A DNA stretch of 64,000 bases, taken from Scardovia wiggsiae F0424. Lineage in GTDB: Bacteria; Actinomycetota; Actinomycetes; Actinomycetales; Bifidobacteriaceae. The notes beneath the pieces were generated by a model. The model had not been told where the DNA came from. It did not search any database and worked only from the letters and a program-made list of their open reading frames with translations. Shown here one piece after another: positions 34,766-44,642 of the stretch. Position 1 is the stretch's first letter. Every line of letters starts with the position of its first letter. A program made the position numbers and the translations under genes. The stretch spans positions 930,001 through 994,000 of the forward strand of contig NZ_AKCI01000001.1 in assembly GCF_000269605.1 (NCBI RefSeq), read 5' to 3'.

Positions 34766-36538
34766 CTACATTTTATCGGGAGCTGTGACTGCCAGCAGCC
34801 CGAGGCCGTTCTCGAATACCTGGCATGCAGCATCGTTCAGCTTAAGGCGGGCGGCAGCGCAGGCAGGACCAGGGTTTTTGGCCGCGCGCAGGGCCTCGGC
34901 ATCTGCCGCCTTTTCTTCCGGACCCGTCAGCGGCATGGGGACCACCCGTTCCGCAGCATACCACTGGTGGTATTTGCCTGCGAGATCCTCCAGATAATGG
35001 GCGATCCTGTGCGGTTCGTTAAGGTCCGCAGCTGTCAGCACTGCTGCCGGATACAGGGCCAGCTGGGCCAGCAGCTCGGAATCCGCCGCCGTATCCAGAA
35101 GGCCCAGGTCGGCATCCTCTCCGGTAATGCCTGCAGCCTGTGCGTTACGGTCAACATTTCTGGAACGCGCATGCGCATACTGCACATAGTATACGGGATT
35201 TTCATTGGAATGCTTCGACATCAGATCCAGGTCAATATCGATATTCTGGTTATACGTAGTCCGTTCCAGGGAATAGCGCGCAGCATCGACCCCAATGGCA
35301 TCAACAAGGTCATCGATCGTCACTACATTGCCGGCGCGCTTGCTCATGCGGACCGGCTGCCCATCCTTGATAACGTTCACCAGCTGCCCGATGAGGATCT
35401 GCATATTGTAATTCTGTTTATCGCCGAAAGCCGCGCATACCGCCTGCAGGCGCTGCACATACCCGTGATGGTCAGCCCCAAGCATATAAACAGCAATATC
35501 TGCAGGATCCTGTGCACGGTGACGCTTATTGAGGTAGTAAGCAATATCGGCCATGATATAGGCTGCCTCGCCATTGGACTTAATAATGACCCTGTCTTTA
35601 TCATCACCGTACTTTGTAGACCGGAACCATGTAGCACCGTCCTTCTCGTAAATATCGCCAAGGCTTTTAAGACGTTCTACAGCTTTATCGACCTCACCGT
35701 CCTCATAAACGGAGTTCTCATGGAAGTAGACATCAAAGTCCACGCGGAAATCAGCCATGGACTTCTTGATCTCATCAAACATCATGGCAACTCCGCGGTT
35801 GCGGAATTCTTCACGCTGCGGGCTGTCCCCTTCTGCCCCATCTTCAGCTTTTACGCGGGGCAGGCTGAGGATATCGATACCTTCAGCATGAGCCTGGGCG
35901 ATAACAGCATCGGCAATTTCATTGATATACGTGCCTTTATAACCGTCTTCGGGGGTAGGCTCGCCATGGGCGGCAGCCACAAGCGACCGGGAAAACCTGT
36001 TGATCTGCTCGCCGTGGTCGTTGAAATAATACTCACGGATAACCTTCGCACCGTTCGCTTCCAGCACCCGTGCAAGGGCATCGCCGATAGCAGCCCAGCG
36101 TGTCCCCCCAATATGGATAGGCCCTGTAGGGTTTGCCGAAACGAATTCAAGGTTCACAGTTTTCCCTGCAAGATGGCTGTTCATGCCGAACCTGGGACCC
36201 TGCTCCAGTATCTCATTGACGATCTGGGAGGCAGAAGCTGAATCCAGGGTAATGTTGATGAAACCCGGTCCTGCTACTTCCACGGAAGAAATGCCGTCAG
36301 CCGCAGAAAGCACATCAGCAAACCTCTGCGCCAGGTCACGGGGTGCCATGCCTGCCTTTTTGCCCAGCTGCATGGCAATATTTGTTGACCAGTCACCGTG
36401 CGCCCGGTCTTTGGGACGCATAACGACGATTTCGCCGTCTTCAGGAAGCATGGTATCGGTAAGATCCCCGGCCTTCCCTTCAGCAACAAGGGTATGTGCG
36501 GCCTGCGCAATAATCTGTGCGAGTTTTTCAGGGTTCAT
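34766..36538 (-). CDS. argS: Arginyl-tRNA synthetase
   Basis: Class I synthetase. 590 residues from the ATG at 36538 (GGAG nearby). The HIGH-like motif is GPIHIGGTRW (about 132-141), the KMSKS-like loop is RMSKRAGN (about 390), and the C-terminal anticodon domain ends LAVTAPDKM. A tRNA-Arg gene lies 46 bp upstream on the same strand, suggesting a shared theme but probably separate promoters. Confidence 0.97.
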   Translation of the reverse strand: MNPEKLAQIIAQAAHTLVAEGKAGDLTDTMLPEDGEIVVMRPKDRAHGDWSTNIAMQLGKKAGMAPRDLAQRFADVLSAADGISSVEVAGPGFINITLDSASASQIVNEILEQGPRFGMNSHLAGKTVNLEFVSANPTGPIHIGGTRWAAIGDALARVLEANGAKVIREYYFNDHGEQINRFSRSLVAAAHGEPTPEDGYKGTYINEIADAVIAQAHAEGIDILSLPRVKAEDGAEGDSPQREEFRNRGVAMMFDEIKKSMADFRVDFDVYFHENSVYEDGEVDKAVERLKSLGDIYEKDGATWFRSTKYGDDKDRVIIKSNGEAAYIMADIAYYLNKRHRAQDPADIAVYMLGADHHGYVQRLQAVCAAFGDKQNYNMQILIGQLVNVIKDGQPVRMSKRAGNVVTIDDLVDAIGVDAARYSLERTTYNQNIDIDLDLMSKHSNENPVYYVQYAHARSRNVDRNAQAAGITGEDADLGLLDTAADSELLAQLALYPAAVLTAADLNEPHRIAHYLEDLAGKYHQWYAAERVVPMPLTGPEEKAADAEALRAAKNPGPACAAARLKLNDAACQVFENGLGLLAVTAPDKM

Positions 36539-36583
36539 GGGATCTCCATCTGTCTCCTGCATCCAGGAATTCCACTGTTTCCG

Positions 36584-36656
36584 TGGGCTTGAAGGGATTC
36601 GAACCCTCGACCTTCTGTTCCGGAGACAGACGCTCTATCCACTGAGCTACAAACCC
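36584..36656 (-). tRNA. tRNA-Arg (anticodon CCG)
   Basis: Acceptor GGGTTTG with CAAGCCC (one G-U pair), D arm GCTCAGTGGATAGAGC, anticodon stem TCTGT/ACAGA with loop CTCCGGA (anticodon CCG), and T arm GGGTTCGAATCCC. No encoded CCA. Confidence 0.97.
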
Positions 36657-36848
36657 GAGCGCTTCTACTTTAGCGTATCTGGCGGTCAAAATCGCCGGTC
36701 CGGGCGCGCAGGGTTTCATATACAGGCGCCCAGGCCCTTATTTAGGCCATACTGAGAGCCATATGAGGGCTCTGCCGCTGCTCATATATGCATGGACTAT
36801 TTTATTTATCTTTTATCTATCCTGATGCCTGCCTGTTTTACTGCGTAC

Positions 36849-37562
36849 CTACTGCATATCTGTTATTTTCCCGTCAGAAATAGTAATAATACTGTCGCAC
36901 TGTTCAGCGAGCCGCATATCATGTGTCGCCACTATCAGCGCCCGAGGGGTATCCGGATCATGCGCAAGGCTGAGGAGCCGCCCTGTTATATCCGCTGCAT
37001 TTTTATGGTCCAGCGCTGCTGTAGGCTCATCGGCAATAATAATCGACGGATCATTGACCAGGCACCGCGCAATAGCTGCCCTCTGCTGTTCCCCGCCTGA
37101 CAGCGCATCAGACTTACGGTGTATCGCCCATTCCATCCCGACCTTCTGCAGCGAAGAAAAAACCCTGCTGCGCCGGTCAGCACGTTTCACTTTAGGCACG
37201 GCATATTCAAGCGGTATGGAAACATTATGCCCTACAGTCTCCGTCCCAATAAGCGCATAATCCTGACGGATATATCCGAAAGTGCTGTTCCGCAGCTGCG
37301 ACAGTGTTTTGTCTGTACGCTTCGGCTCATGCCCTTTGATAAGCAGCGTACCCGAGTCCGGAGCCAGCAGGCAGCCGATAATATTGAGAAGGGTCGTTTT
37401 CCCGCAGCCTGAAGGCCCGACGACCGCGACTGCACGTGAGGGAAGGATTTTAAGCGATACTCTTTCCAGCGCCTGGACCTTTTCCCTTCCCTGCCGGTAT
37501 GCCTTGCTGATATCCCGGCACTCCACAAAAGCAAAGTCCTCAGAACCCTGTATCTGCGCCAT
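36849..37562 (-). CDS. ABC transporter ATP-binding protein (LolD/MacB type)
   Basis: 237 residues with Walker A GPSGCGKTT (about 49-57), signature LSGGEQQRAAIARCL (about 151-165), Walker B IIIADEPTAAL and the switch His in ATHD. It partners the downstream-overlapping permease sequence, which is frameshifted, so the transporter may be inactive. Substrate unknown. Confidence 0.9.
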   Translation of the reverse strand: MAQIQGSEDFAFVECRDISKAYRQGREKVQALERVSLKILPSRAVAVVGPSGCGKTTLLNIIGCLLAPDSGTLLIKGHEPKRTDKTLSQLRNSTFGYIRQDYALIGTETVGHNVSIPLEYAVPKVKRADRRSRVFSSLQKVGMEWAIHRKSDALSGGEQQRAAIARCLVNDPSIIIADEPTAALDHKNAADITGRLLSLAHDPDTPRALIVATHDMRLAEQCDSIITISDGKITDMQ

Positions 37563-37563
37563 T

Positions 37564-38633
37564 TCAGATCACATCCTTCGAAGTAAGGTATCGTGTTGCC
37601 CGTACAGCTGCGAAAGCATAAATCAGCGCAATTATCCCAGCGATCACAGCAGCGGACTGATGATAAGGGGAAAGCATCGAATAGAACAGCAGCGGAGCCA
37701 GCGCCGGCAGGACTATAACGAATGCGAGGAAAGAATACACCCTTGTAAGGAGCAGGCTTCTGGGAGCACCGAACAGCCTGCGGACAGCCAGATCAGGCAA
37801 GCTTTCCCTCAATGTTTCAAGGCTTGCTGACGAAAACAGGATAAGCGCGATAAGCATAAGGGCAAGGGCTCCAACAATGTAAACTGCGGAAACGACAAGA
37901 AGGCTTCGGAACGATTCTGGCTGTTCACGGTCCAGGTCATGCTCAACAAGATACAGAAAATCATTTCTTGCCAGTTCAACAAGAGTGCCAAGATCAGCAT
38001 CAAAGAAAACTGCAGAGCATAGTGCGGTTGATTTCTCAGTCTGCCCTACTCTCCCGATTGCTTCCCCAGGAAGAAAAATCAGTATTTTATTATTTAAGCT
38101 TCCGCCGTTTCCTTCAGGATCGAAATAAGACTGCCCCCGGGGGATATAGCCATCTGCTTTCAGATGATAACCGGCATAATCCACAGTTGAATGTTTATCC
38201 ATATCCTGCACATCCGGTCCCAGAAGCATACAGAAAGGCTTGCTGCGGCATTGTGCTACAGCAGGCACAGCTTTCTGCGACTGCCATAACATCGCTGCTG
38301 CCGGCCGACATCACCTGTTTTGCCCATCGGATGGAATGGGAGGGGGAATAGACAACAGCCTGAGGGAATGAATCCCCTGTCGGGACAGCAACTATATCAA
38401 TATTTTTCCGATCTAGAAAATCTTTCAGCTTTGAAATAGCGCCGCTTTTTCCGATCCGTTCACGATCGGCCCTGCTGAGAGCGCTGTCGTCCTGCACGAC
38501 TAAAGAGGAATAGCTTCCCTGTATACCGAAAAGAATCTGTATGCACATTTTCAGCAACCCACGACACAGCAAAAGCAAAGAATATGATTATCACACCCAT
38601 CAGGGCAGAAATAACAGTATTCTTTATCCGCAT
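37564..38633 (-). pseudogene. FtsX/MacB-like ABC permease with two frameshifts
   Basis: The natural start is the ATG at 38633, with AAGGA eight bases upstream, reading MRIKNTVISALMGVIIIFF and one TM. The frame then shifts by +1 near 38520-38550 and again near 38200-38310. The three frames together give an N-terminal TM, a large extracellular domain and, near the C-terminus, three TMs that end TRYLTSKDVI, the FtsX-like layout. The ATPase gene starts right after it. Pseudogene or assembly error; each shift would be repaired by removing one base. Confidence 0.75.
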
Positions 38634-38862
38634 TCCCAGTTCCTTGCATCATGATACTGCCTGTAACCGTGTGTCCTGCTGCTAAGTTTAATACAGCCTG
38701 TCCCATACGGGACCTGTGCAGACACAGATGCACAATAGGGACAAAAACCATACGGATGGCTGCCCATGCCTTAGCCGTATCTTAGCGGATGTAAAGATAT
38801 AAAGTACGCAGAAACATCTAAAATATGGGTGAAGAGCAAATCTACGGAATGGAGTTCCAGCG

Positions 38863-39492
38863 ATGAGCGACCCTTTTTCTGATTTTGAATACGACCGCCG
38901 GTTTTTCTGCTACAGCCTTCCAGGCGACCTCACCATCAGCGAAGAGCCTTCCCTGATAATCCAGAGCTATTACATACATGAAGATAACTACGCTCTGCGG
39001 GTCCGGATCAGGGCTGCGAATACAGACGCACAGGTAGATGAACATACAGACCCCCTTGAGGCCGTTGATAAATACCGCAACCGTTTCCGCTCAGCATCGG
39101 TAACAGTCAAGGGCCCTTCCATGAGCGGGACACGCTACGAAGCAGACAGGGAGATCGACCCTGACATCGCTGTGGAACTCATCAGGCGGGGAGGCAAATC
39201 CTTAGTCAAAACACGGTATACCGCGTGGATAGGCGAAGACGGATGGAACCTTGATGTATTCGGCGGGGACAACTATCCGCTTGTAGCTGTGGAAACAAGC
39301 CGGAGCAAGCCTGTAACTAATCTGCTGATCCCCGAATTCTGCATCACCGAAATAACCGATGACTGGCGTTTCTCCAATGATGGCCTGGCCGAGCATCCCT
39401 ACAGCAGCTGGAAAGACCGTTATATTGCCGAGCTGGATGCCTCCGGCCCCCAATTCCACGAAGGTTTCGGGACGAACCGCATATCAGCCTGA
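38863..39492 (+). CDS. CYTH-domain protein (triphosphate tunnel metalloenzyme-like)
   Basis: 209 residues. The features fit the CYTH/TTM fold: EYDRRFF near the start, RVRIRA (about 47-52), SVTVKGPSMSGTRYEADREI (about 79-98), a KTRYTAWIGEDGWNLDVFGG strand pair (about 116-135), and a C-terminal EITDDWRFSN. Family members hydrolyse triphosphates or inorganic polyphosphate. The canonical ExExK start is changed to EYDRR, so activity is uncertain. Divergent from the ABC permease. Confidence 0.6.
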   Translation: MSDPFSDFEYDRRFFCYSLPGDLTISEEPSLIIQSYYIHEDNYALRVRIRAANTDAQVDEHTDPLEAVDKYRNRFRSASVTVKGPSMSGTRYEADREIDPDIAVELIRRGGKSLVKTRYTAWIGEDGWNLDVFGGDNYPLVAVETSRSKPVTNLLIPEFCITEITDDWRFSNDGLAEHPYSSWKDRYIAELDASGPQFHEGFGTNRISA

Positions 39493-39513
39493 AAGGTGCA
39501 GCAGGGATAATGG

Positions 39514-39539
39514 GCAGACCGGCATATTGCCGGTACTGC
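39514..39539. terminator. Hairpin between the convergent CYTH and YbbN-like genes
   Basis: Perfect stem ACCGGC/GCCGGT (39518-39534) with outer GCAG/CTGC pairing and one bulged base. No T tract. Probably a shared 3' structure. Confidence 0.4.
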
Positions 39540-39566
39540 CGGTACTGTGTCAGTACATTAAAATTG

Positions 39567-40586
39567 TCAGTACATTAAAGCGGAAAGCCGCGCACGCGCC
39601 CTGCGTACCCGGTCATCACCAGCCTCAGGGATAGCAAAATATTCAAGGAGCCTCTGCCTGACAGCATCAGTATTCTGCTTATGGCCTGCTGCGAGGAAAT
39701 CGAGAAGCCTGCTGAAAGCATCCTCAATGTGCCCGCCGATCATATCGATATCGGCCACATCCATCTGGGCCTCCACGCTGTCCGGATCATCCCCCGCAGC
39801 CTGGCGCACAGCACGCACATCTGAGGTGCCGTTGCGGTCGAGAAGCGCAGCCTTGGCATACTCACGCGCCGCAACACTGTCATGGGGATCGGATTCGGCG
39901 ATCTTCTTATACGCGGCCGCAGCCTTCGCATATTCACCGTTACGGGCAAAACCGTAAGCTTCTTCATGGCCGGCGGGGATCTGCGGTCCGGAGGGGCCGG
40001 CATCCCCTGCATCGGAAGCATCCTGTCCGCCGCTGCCCTGCGTGCTGTCAGAAGAATCAGGGCTGTCGTCACCGATATACGGTGCGTTCCCGGTTATGCC
40101 TGACTGCCGGGCTGCGGCTATAAGCTGCGGGAGTATCTGATCCCTGACCTGTGCAAGCTCGTCATCAGAAGGCATCCCCTGAAGGATCGGCATAGGCCTG
40201 CCGCCAATAAGCGCATACAGAGCGGGAGCGCCCTGCATCCGTAGCGCCTGGGCTATCTGAGGGTTCGACCCGATATCCATGCGGGCAAGCTGCATCTGGC
40301 CCTTAAGCCCGTTAACGATATCGGCAAGCTTCCCGGCCAGGTCAAAATACCTGTTATCATCCGACTGCCACATCAAAAGCAGGATCGGATACGTAGCTGA
40401 CATACGGACCATCGATTCGAAGCCTGAAGAATCTACATCCGTCACATACCCGCCGGCTGCGGGGGCGCCGCCCGATTCGCCTGCAGCAGCATCTACTTTA
40501 TGTTTAAGCGCCTCCAGGTCCACAGCACCGGCAAGGTTCATGCCCGAGAAAGGCTGGGGCTGTGCGCCGCTTTGAGAATTAGTCAT
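39567..40586 (-). CDS. Thioredoxin-like TPR protein of the YbbN/CnoX type
   Basis: 339 residues: an N-terminal thioredoxin-fold domain (about 50-150) without the CxxC pair (LLLMWQSDDNRYF instead), and a C-terminal TPR-like helical repeat (about 210-330). This layout matches the YbbN/CnoX co-chaperone family; the missing cysteines mean no thiol redox activity. The stop codon lies in a 17-bp tandem duplication of TTAATGTACTGACA. Confidence 0.85.
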   Translation of the reverse strand: MTNSQSGAQPQPFSGMNLAGAVDLEALKHKVDAAAGESGGAPAAGGYVTDVDSSGFESMVRMSATYPILLLMWQSDDNRYFDLAGKLADIVNGLKGQMQLARMDIGSNPQIAQALRMQGAPALYALIGGRPMPILQGMPSDDELAQVRDQILPQLIAAARQSGITGNAPYIGDDSPDSSDSTQGSGGQDASDAGDAGPSGPQIPAGHEEAYGFARNGEYAKAAAAYKKIAESDPHDSVAAREYAKAALLDRNGTSDVRAVRQAAGDDPDSVEAQMDVADIDMIGGHIEDAFSRLLDFLAAGHKQNTDAVRQRLLEYFAIPEAGDDRVRRARARLSALMY

Positions 40587-40717
40587 AATATCCCTCTTTT
40601 ATCCAGTTATCCAGTTATCCGATCACCCGCTATGCTATGCTGTGCTGTTCCCCATGCAGCGGTGCCGCCTCTGTTCAGGAGCAGCACCGTCTGTCATACG
40701 CAGCAGCCTGCTGCAGG

Positions 40718-41785
40718 TTACCGCGCCTCTACGGACACGGGGACCCGTTCGGCCCCCACACACTCCACTTTGGCATTAGAGCCGCTGTTCGCATAGGGGA
40801 CGTATAAGGCAACCACATTAGTGTAATTGGCTACTATTGTCTGCTTGCCTTCCTGGTCACCGAACAGTGCTTTTTCTGCATCAGAGATCGGAAGCGATGT
40901 ACGGTCCTCACCTGCTGTCCTTGTCCACGAAGAATCGATCTGGGCAATGACCAGCGCCCCCAGCTTCGCCCCTTTCAGGCGGGAGGCCTGGGCAGTCATA
41001 AGCACGCGGATCGCCCCATCCTTATATGTGAATGTCTGCTGCTGCGTACCGCCGTTGCGCTTCACACCGTCATCTATAGTCGCAGTAAGTTTCGCAAGTT
41101 CAGTGCGCAGGGAATCGTTCTCAAAACTCTTCGCATACTTGCTTGAAGATCCGTTCTGCAGGATATCTGCATACTGCCGTACCGCATCGGCAGGGGTCAT
41201 AACAAGCCCGCCCTGATCTGCCATACCGGTATGGTTCGGATCATTGATCTCAGCAGAGCTTTTTGTTGCCGGGGTCTGCTGACGGAACGTAGGCAGCTGG
41301 ACACCTGAAAACAGGCGGACCAGCCCCCACAGCTTATAATTCTGACGGGCAGAATCCTGTGAAAACACCAGCAGGCGGCCTGACTGCTGGTTTTCTGTGG
41401 TCGTTGTGATGGAGAAGATCGAACGCGGCCAGTTTGCCTCAGTCGGGATCATGATCTGCTGCACGCCGTCAGGGATATCTGCAGTCTGGTCTATGGAATC
41501 CGTTGCCTTAGCTACTGCCAGCTGGCTTGTCCGCACTGTCAGTTCAGGGCCGGAGGCAAACTGTTTGAGCGCCTCAGTATCTTTTGAATCATCAAGCTCT
41601 AAAATACGCTGGATGATACGCTTGCGGATCCTCTCTTCCTGGCTTACCGTTACCACTGTTGTATTCGACATGTCCGTTTTCTTAGGTCCGGGAGTACCAC
41701 ACGAAGCAAGGGCAGCCACAGCAGCTATACTGAACAGGGCAGCCCCTGCCCGCTTGGCAGTCCGTATCCACTTATCTTTAGTCAT
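40718..41785 (-). CDS. Lipoprotein of unknown function, coupled to the upstream gene
   Basis: 355 residues from the ATG at 41785, which has GGAGGTG five bases upstream. Signal: KWIRTAKRAGAALFSIAAVAALASC, with lipobox AASC-like (LASC) at about residue 28. The rest is not recognised. It overlaps the membrane protein gene by 8 bp (ATGACTAA), so translation is coupled and the two proteins likely act together at the cell surface. Confidence 0.75.
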   Translation of the reverse strand: MTKDKWIRTAKRAGAALFSIAAVAALASCGTPGPKKTDMSNTTVVTVSQEERIRKRIIQRILELDDSKDTEALKQFASGPELTVRTSQLAVAKATDSIDQTADIPDGVQQIMIPTEANWPRSIFSITTTTENQQSGRLLVFSQDSARQNYKLWGLVRLFSGVQLPTFRQQTPATKSSAEINDPNHTGMADQGGLVMTPADAVRQYADILQNGSSSKYAKSFENDSLRTELAKLTATIDDGVKRNGGTQQQTFTYKDGAIRVLMTAQASRLKGAKLGALVIAQIDSSWTRTAGEDRTSLPISDAEKALFGDQEGKQTIVANYTNVVALYVPYANSGSNAKVECVGAERVPVSVEAR

Positions 41786-43466
41786 TGGCACCTCCGCTGC
41801 TTTCGGTATTCTCATCAGTATTCCTGTCCGTGCCGCCGCTGTCGTTGCCAGTGGGACCAGGAGCCTCAGCATCATCTGCGGCCGGCCCCTGGATATCACG
41901 GCTGCCATCCAGCGCCGATTCTATGTCTGTTATCTGTGTATTGTCAGAGTTTTCAAATAGCCTGCGGCGGGCAGCATCTTCTTTTTCATCCGCAAGGATA
42001 TCAACTGTATTATCTTCCGGAGGCTCGGACCCTTCGCGCCTGACACGCTCAAGCCATGCTGCCATTTCGCTGAACGATGCGGTAGTAGATGCATCTTCAG
42101 CTGCCTCGCTGCCGCTGCCCTCTGCACCGGAAGGCCTTTCTGCGGCCCGGGCTGCCAGTGCGGACAGCCTTTGATTTGAGGGGCTGTCAGCATCGCTGCA
42201 GGAACCTCTGTGCGAACGGGCACGGTTGAGTATATCGGCTGCAGTCACGGCAGAATCGGGGGATCCGCCGGCAGTAGCATCACTTCCCTCTGAAGCATTA
42301 TTCCGGGCTACCCGCTCAACCATATTCGCCCTTCTGGGATCAACGATCGCAGGTGTCCCCGAAGCAGCATCCAGCTGGGAATCAGCAGTAAGCGCCTCTT
42401 CAGCGCTTATCACTCCACGGTTCCTGCGCCGGAACAAGCCGCGTCCGCGCTGCCGGCCGGGATCACGGTGGGTAGGGACTACATCAGGCCGCTGATACCG
42501 GAACTGCTCTGTAACATCCATAAGCACCTGTGTCTGTTCTGCATCCTGATGCTCAGCGCCATCTGCCGCCAGATTCCTTTTCGCCTTTGGCCGGCGCTTG
42601 AATGCAGCGAGTATAGTAGCGCTCAAAATAGCAAGTACGGCGCACACTCCGGCAGCGATGTACCATGGCCGGCTAAAGTTTACAGGCGTGAGACGCACCC
42701 AGTCCATCGTTACCGAACTGATTGGCCGGGACGAGCCTGCAATAACAGCCTTCCCGTCAGAATCTGGGACATTCACGGTCACAGACCCCTGGTTACAGGT
42801 AACGGACTGCCACAGGTCAGAACTGCGGAAGGTATCCATGCTGCTTTGCGCAGCGGTGCCGCCTCCAACCCGTGAGGAAAGGGAAGACCATGATGCCAGC
42901 CCGGTGAGGACAGTATGCTTTTCGCTGGCTGCCCATTCAGAAATATCACGTGCATTGGCAACCGCCACACATACTTCAGTACCAGTTCTGCCTGTAACTT
43001 TTACCGTCAGGCGGGAACCGCTGATATTCGCCACACCATCGGCCGTATATACAATATTGGTGTTCAGGTTTTCAGCACGCGCGCTTAAAGTGTGCCGCGG
43101 CCCCCATACCGTTGAAAACAATATCCCGGCAACAAGCGCAATAACGGCAGCTACCGCAAAAAATGGCGCCAGTATATACCGTGCAATAAATTTACGTGTG
43201 GATTTCCGTGTTTTTCGCGGCCGTTCGCGATGCGATGCCCGGCCGCCGGATCCCGCCTCAGCTTCGCCTTCCTGACCGTTATCAGAAACATCAGCTGTAT
43301 GCCCCGCATTGCCATCCTGCAGCCGGTCTTCCGGCACAGCAGCGCCCGGACCCTCGCCGCGCCCACTGTCCCCGCTGCGGAAAGCCAGCCTGCTATCCGG
43401 CTCACCGGCCTGAGGACCACCATTCTCTTCAAGCTTCTCATCAGTTTCTGTTTCGTTGTTTGTCAC
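41778..43466 (-). CDS. Two-TM membrane protein with long acidic tails
   Basis: 562 residues, not recognised. An acidic, low-complexity N-terminus of about 90 residues, a basic stretch, TM1 (about 96-118), an extracellular domain (about 125-260), TM2 (about 268-290), and a long cytoplasmic tail rich in Ser, Gly, Asp and Glu. It is coupled to the lipoprotein gene downstream and may form a complex with it. Confidence 0.6.
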   Translation of the reverse strand: MTNNETETDEKLEENGGPQAGEPDSRLAFRSGDSGRGEGPGAAVPEDRLQDGNAGHTADVSDNGQEGEAEAGSGGRASHRERPRKTRKSTRKFIARYILAPFFAVAAVIALVAGILFSTVWGPRHTLSARAENLNTNIVYTADGVANISGSRLTVKVTGRTGTEVCVAVANARDISEWAASEKHTVLTGLASWSSLSSRVGGGTAAQSSMDTFRSSDLWQSVTCNQGSVTVNVPDSDGKAVIAGSSRPISSVTMDWVRLTPVNFSRPWYIAAGVCAVLAILSATILAAFKRRPKAKRNLAADGAEHQDAEQTQVLMDVTEQFRYQRPDVVPTHRDPGRQRGRGLFRRRNRGVISAEEALTADSQLDAASGTPAIVDPRRANMVERVARNNASEGSDATAGGSPDSAVTAADILNRARSHRGSCSDADSPSNQRLSALAARAAERPSGAEGSGSEAAEDASTTASFSEMAAWLERVRREGSEPPEDNTVDILADEKEDAARRRLFENSDNTQITDIESALDGSRDIQGPAADDAEAPGPTGNDSGGTDRNTDENTESSGGAND

Positions 43467-43638
43467 TATGAAGCTCCTGGTTTTTCCTTTAACGTACCTA
43501 TTTTAACGGAACATGGGCATAACTCCCTCATACTTCGCCCGAAGCTGTAGAAATTCAGGAGGCTTTCAGGGTTTTCCCACTCCCGGGGAGCGGCCCTCAT
43601 ACCCATCTTTTTACACTCGCCCCACTACCATAGGTACT

Positions 43639-44604
43639 ATGGTAAATAAGACTGTTCGAAAAATCGCGTACACCCTTACAGCAATAATCTGCACAGGGGC
43701 CATATGCATAACTGCGACCGCCTGCGGTTCATCTTCACAAAAAGAAGGGACGAAAGATGCTTTCGCTGAACTGAGCGACAAACCGTTCACCGTCAAAGGC
43801 GAAATGGGTAAAAAGCCCACGATCACTTTCAAGACCCCCTACGATGTAAAAAACTATACCTATCAGATTGCCCGCGAAGGCAACGGGAAAAAGGCTGAAG
43901 ACGGTGATCAGCTATGCCTCCATCAGATAGTGCTGAATCCCTCTACAGGAAAAGAGATCAGCTCCACATGGGCAAGCAGCCCTGTATGCAATACTCTCCT
44001 GACTAAATCGGGGATGCAGGAGGGGTTCTACAAGCTTTTCAAAAATATGCGGGTAAACTCAACTGTTGTTATTGGAGTAAAAAGCAGCAGCACTTCCACG
44101 CAAAGCAGCTCAGCGCAGCCCGCCAGCTACCTTCTCGCCCTCACCCTGACCGATGCGAAGAAAGTGCCCACCCGCGCATCGGGTACACCAGTTACCCCTA
44201 CCAACCCTTCGCTGCCTAAAGTAGCCCTGGGGAAGAACGGGGAACCGTCAATTTCAGGGCTTGATACGTACAAATCCAATGGAAGCCTGGTAGCGCAGAC
44301 GCTTATCAAAGGATCGGGCGCAGCAGTCAAAGCCTCTGATACCGTGACCGTGCAGTATAAAGGCTGGCTTCTGGGCGGAGACGCCAGCAAGCCGTTCGAC
44401 AGTTCATGGTCACGCGGAGGCCCCGCGACTTTCAGCCTCTCCCAGGTGGTCAAGGGCTGGACGAACGGGCTTGCCGGCCAGACTGTCGGCTCACAGGTCC
44501 TGCTGGTAGTCCCTCCGTCCGAGGGTTATGGCGATACCGCGCAGAACGGCATCCCGGCAAATTCGACCCTCGTGTTCGTTGTTGATATCCTGAGCGCCCA
44601 ATAA
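43639..44604 (+). CDS. FKBP-type peptidyl-prolyl isomerase, lipoprotein
   Basis: 321 residues from the ATG at 43639. The signal KIAYTLTAIICTGAICITATAC ends in a lipobox-like ITATAC, so it is probably a lipoprotein. The FKBP domain is at the C-terminus (about 230-321): VQYKGWLLGGDASKPFDSSW, then LSQVVKGWTNGLAGQ, and the family ending STLVFVVDIL. Expected to assist folding of exported proteins. The weak Shine-Dalgarno and an upstream open frame leave the start uncertain. Confidence 0.85.
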   Translation: MVNKTVRKIAYTLTAIICTGAICITATACGSSSQKEGTKDAFAELSDKPFTVKGEMGKKPTITFKTPYDVKNYTYQIAREGNGKKAEDGDQLCLHQIVLNPSTGKEISSTWASSPVCNTLLTKSGMQEGFYKLFKNMRVNSTVVIGVKSSSTSTQSSSAQPASYLLALTLTDAKKVPTRASGTPVTPTNPSLPKVALGKNGEPSISGLDTYKSNGSLVAQTLIKGSGAAVKASDTVTVQYKGWLLGGDASKPFDSSWSRGGPATFSLSQVVKGWTNGLAGQTVGSQVLLVVPPSEGYGDTAQNGIPANSTLVFVVDILSAQ

Positions 44605-44642
44605 AACCGGATTCGGAAGCTATCCTGAAGCTATTCCGGCAG

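Noticed and set aside
34652-36241. A 529-codon open frame on the plus strand opposite argS
   Set aside because: argS is certain by motifs, and the antisense frame has no recognisable domain and no start signal; it is a by-product of codon bias.
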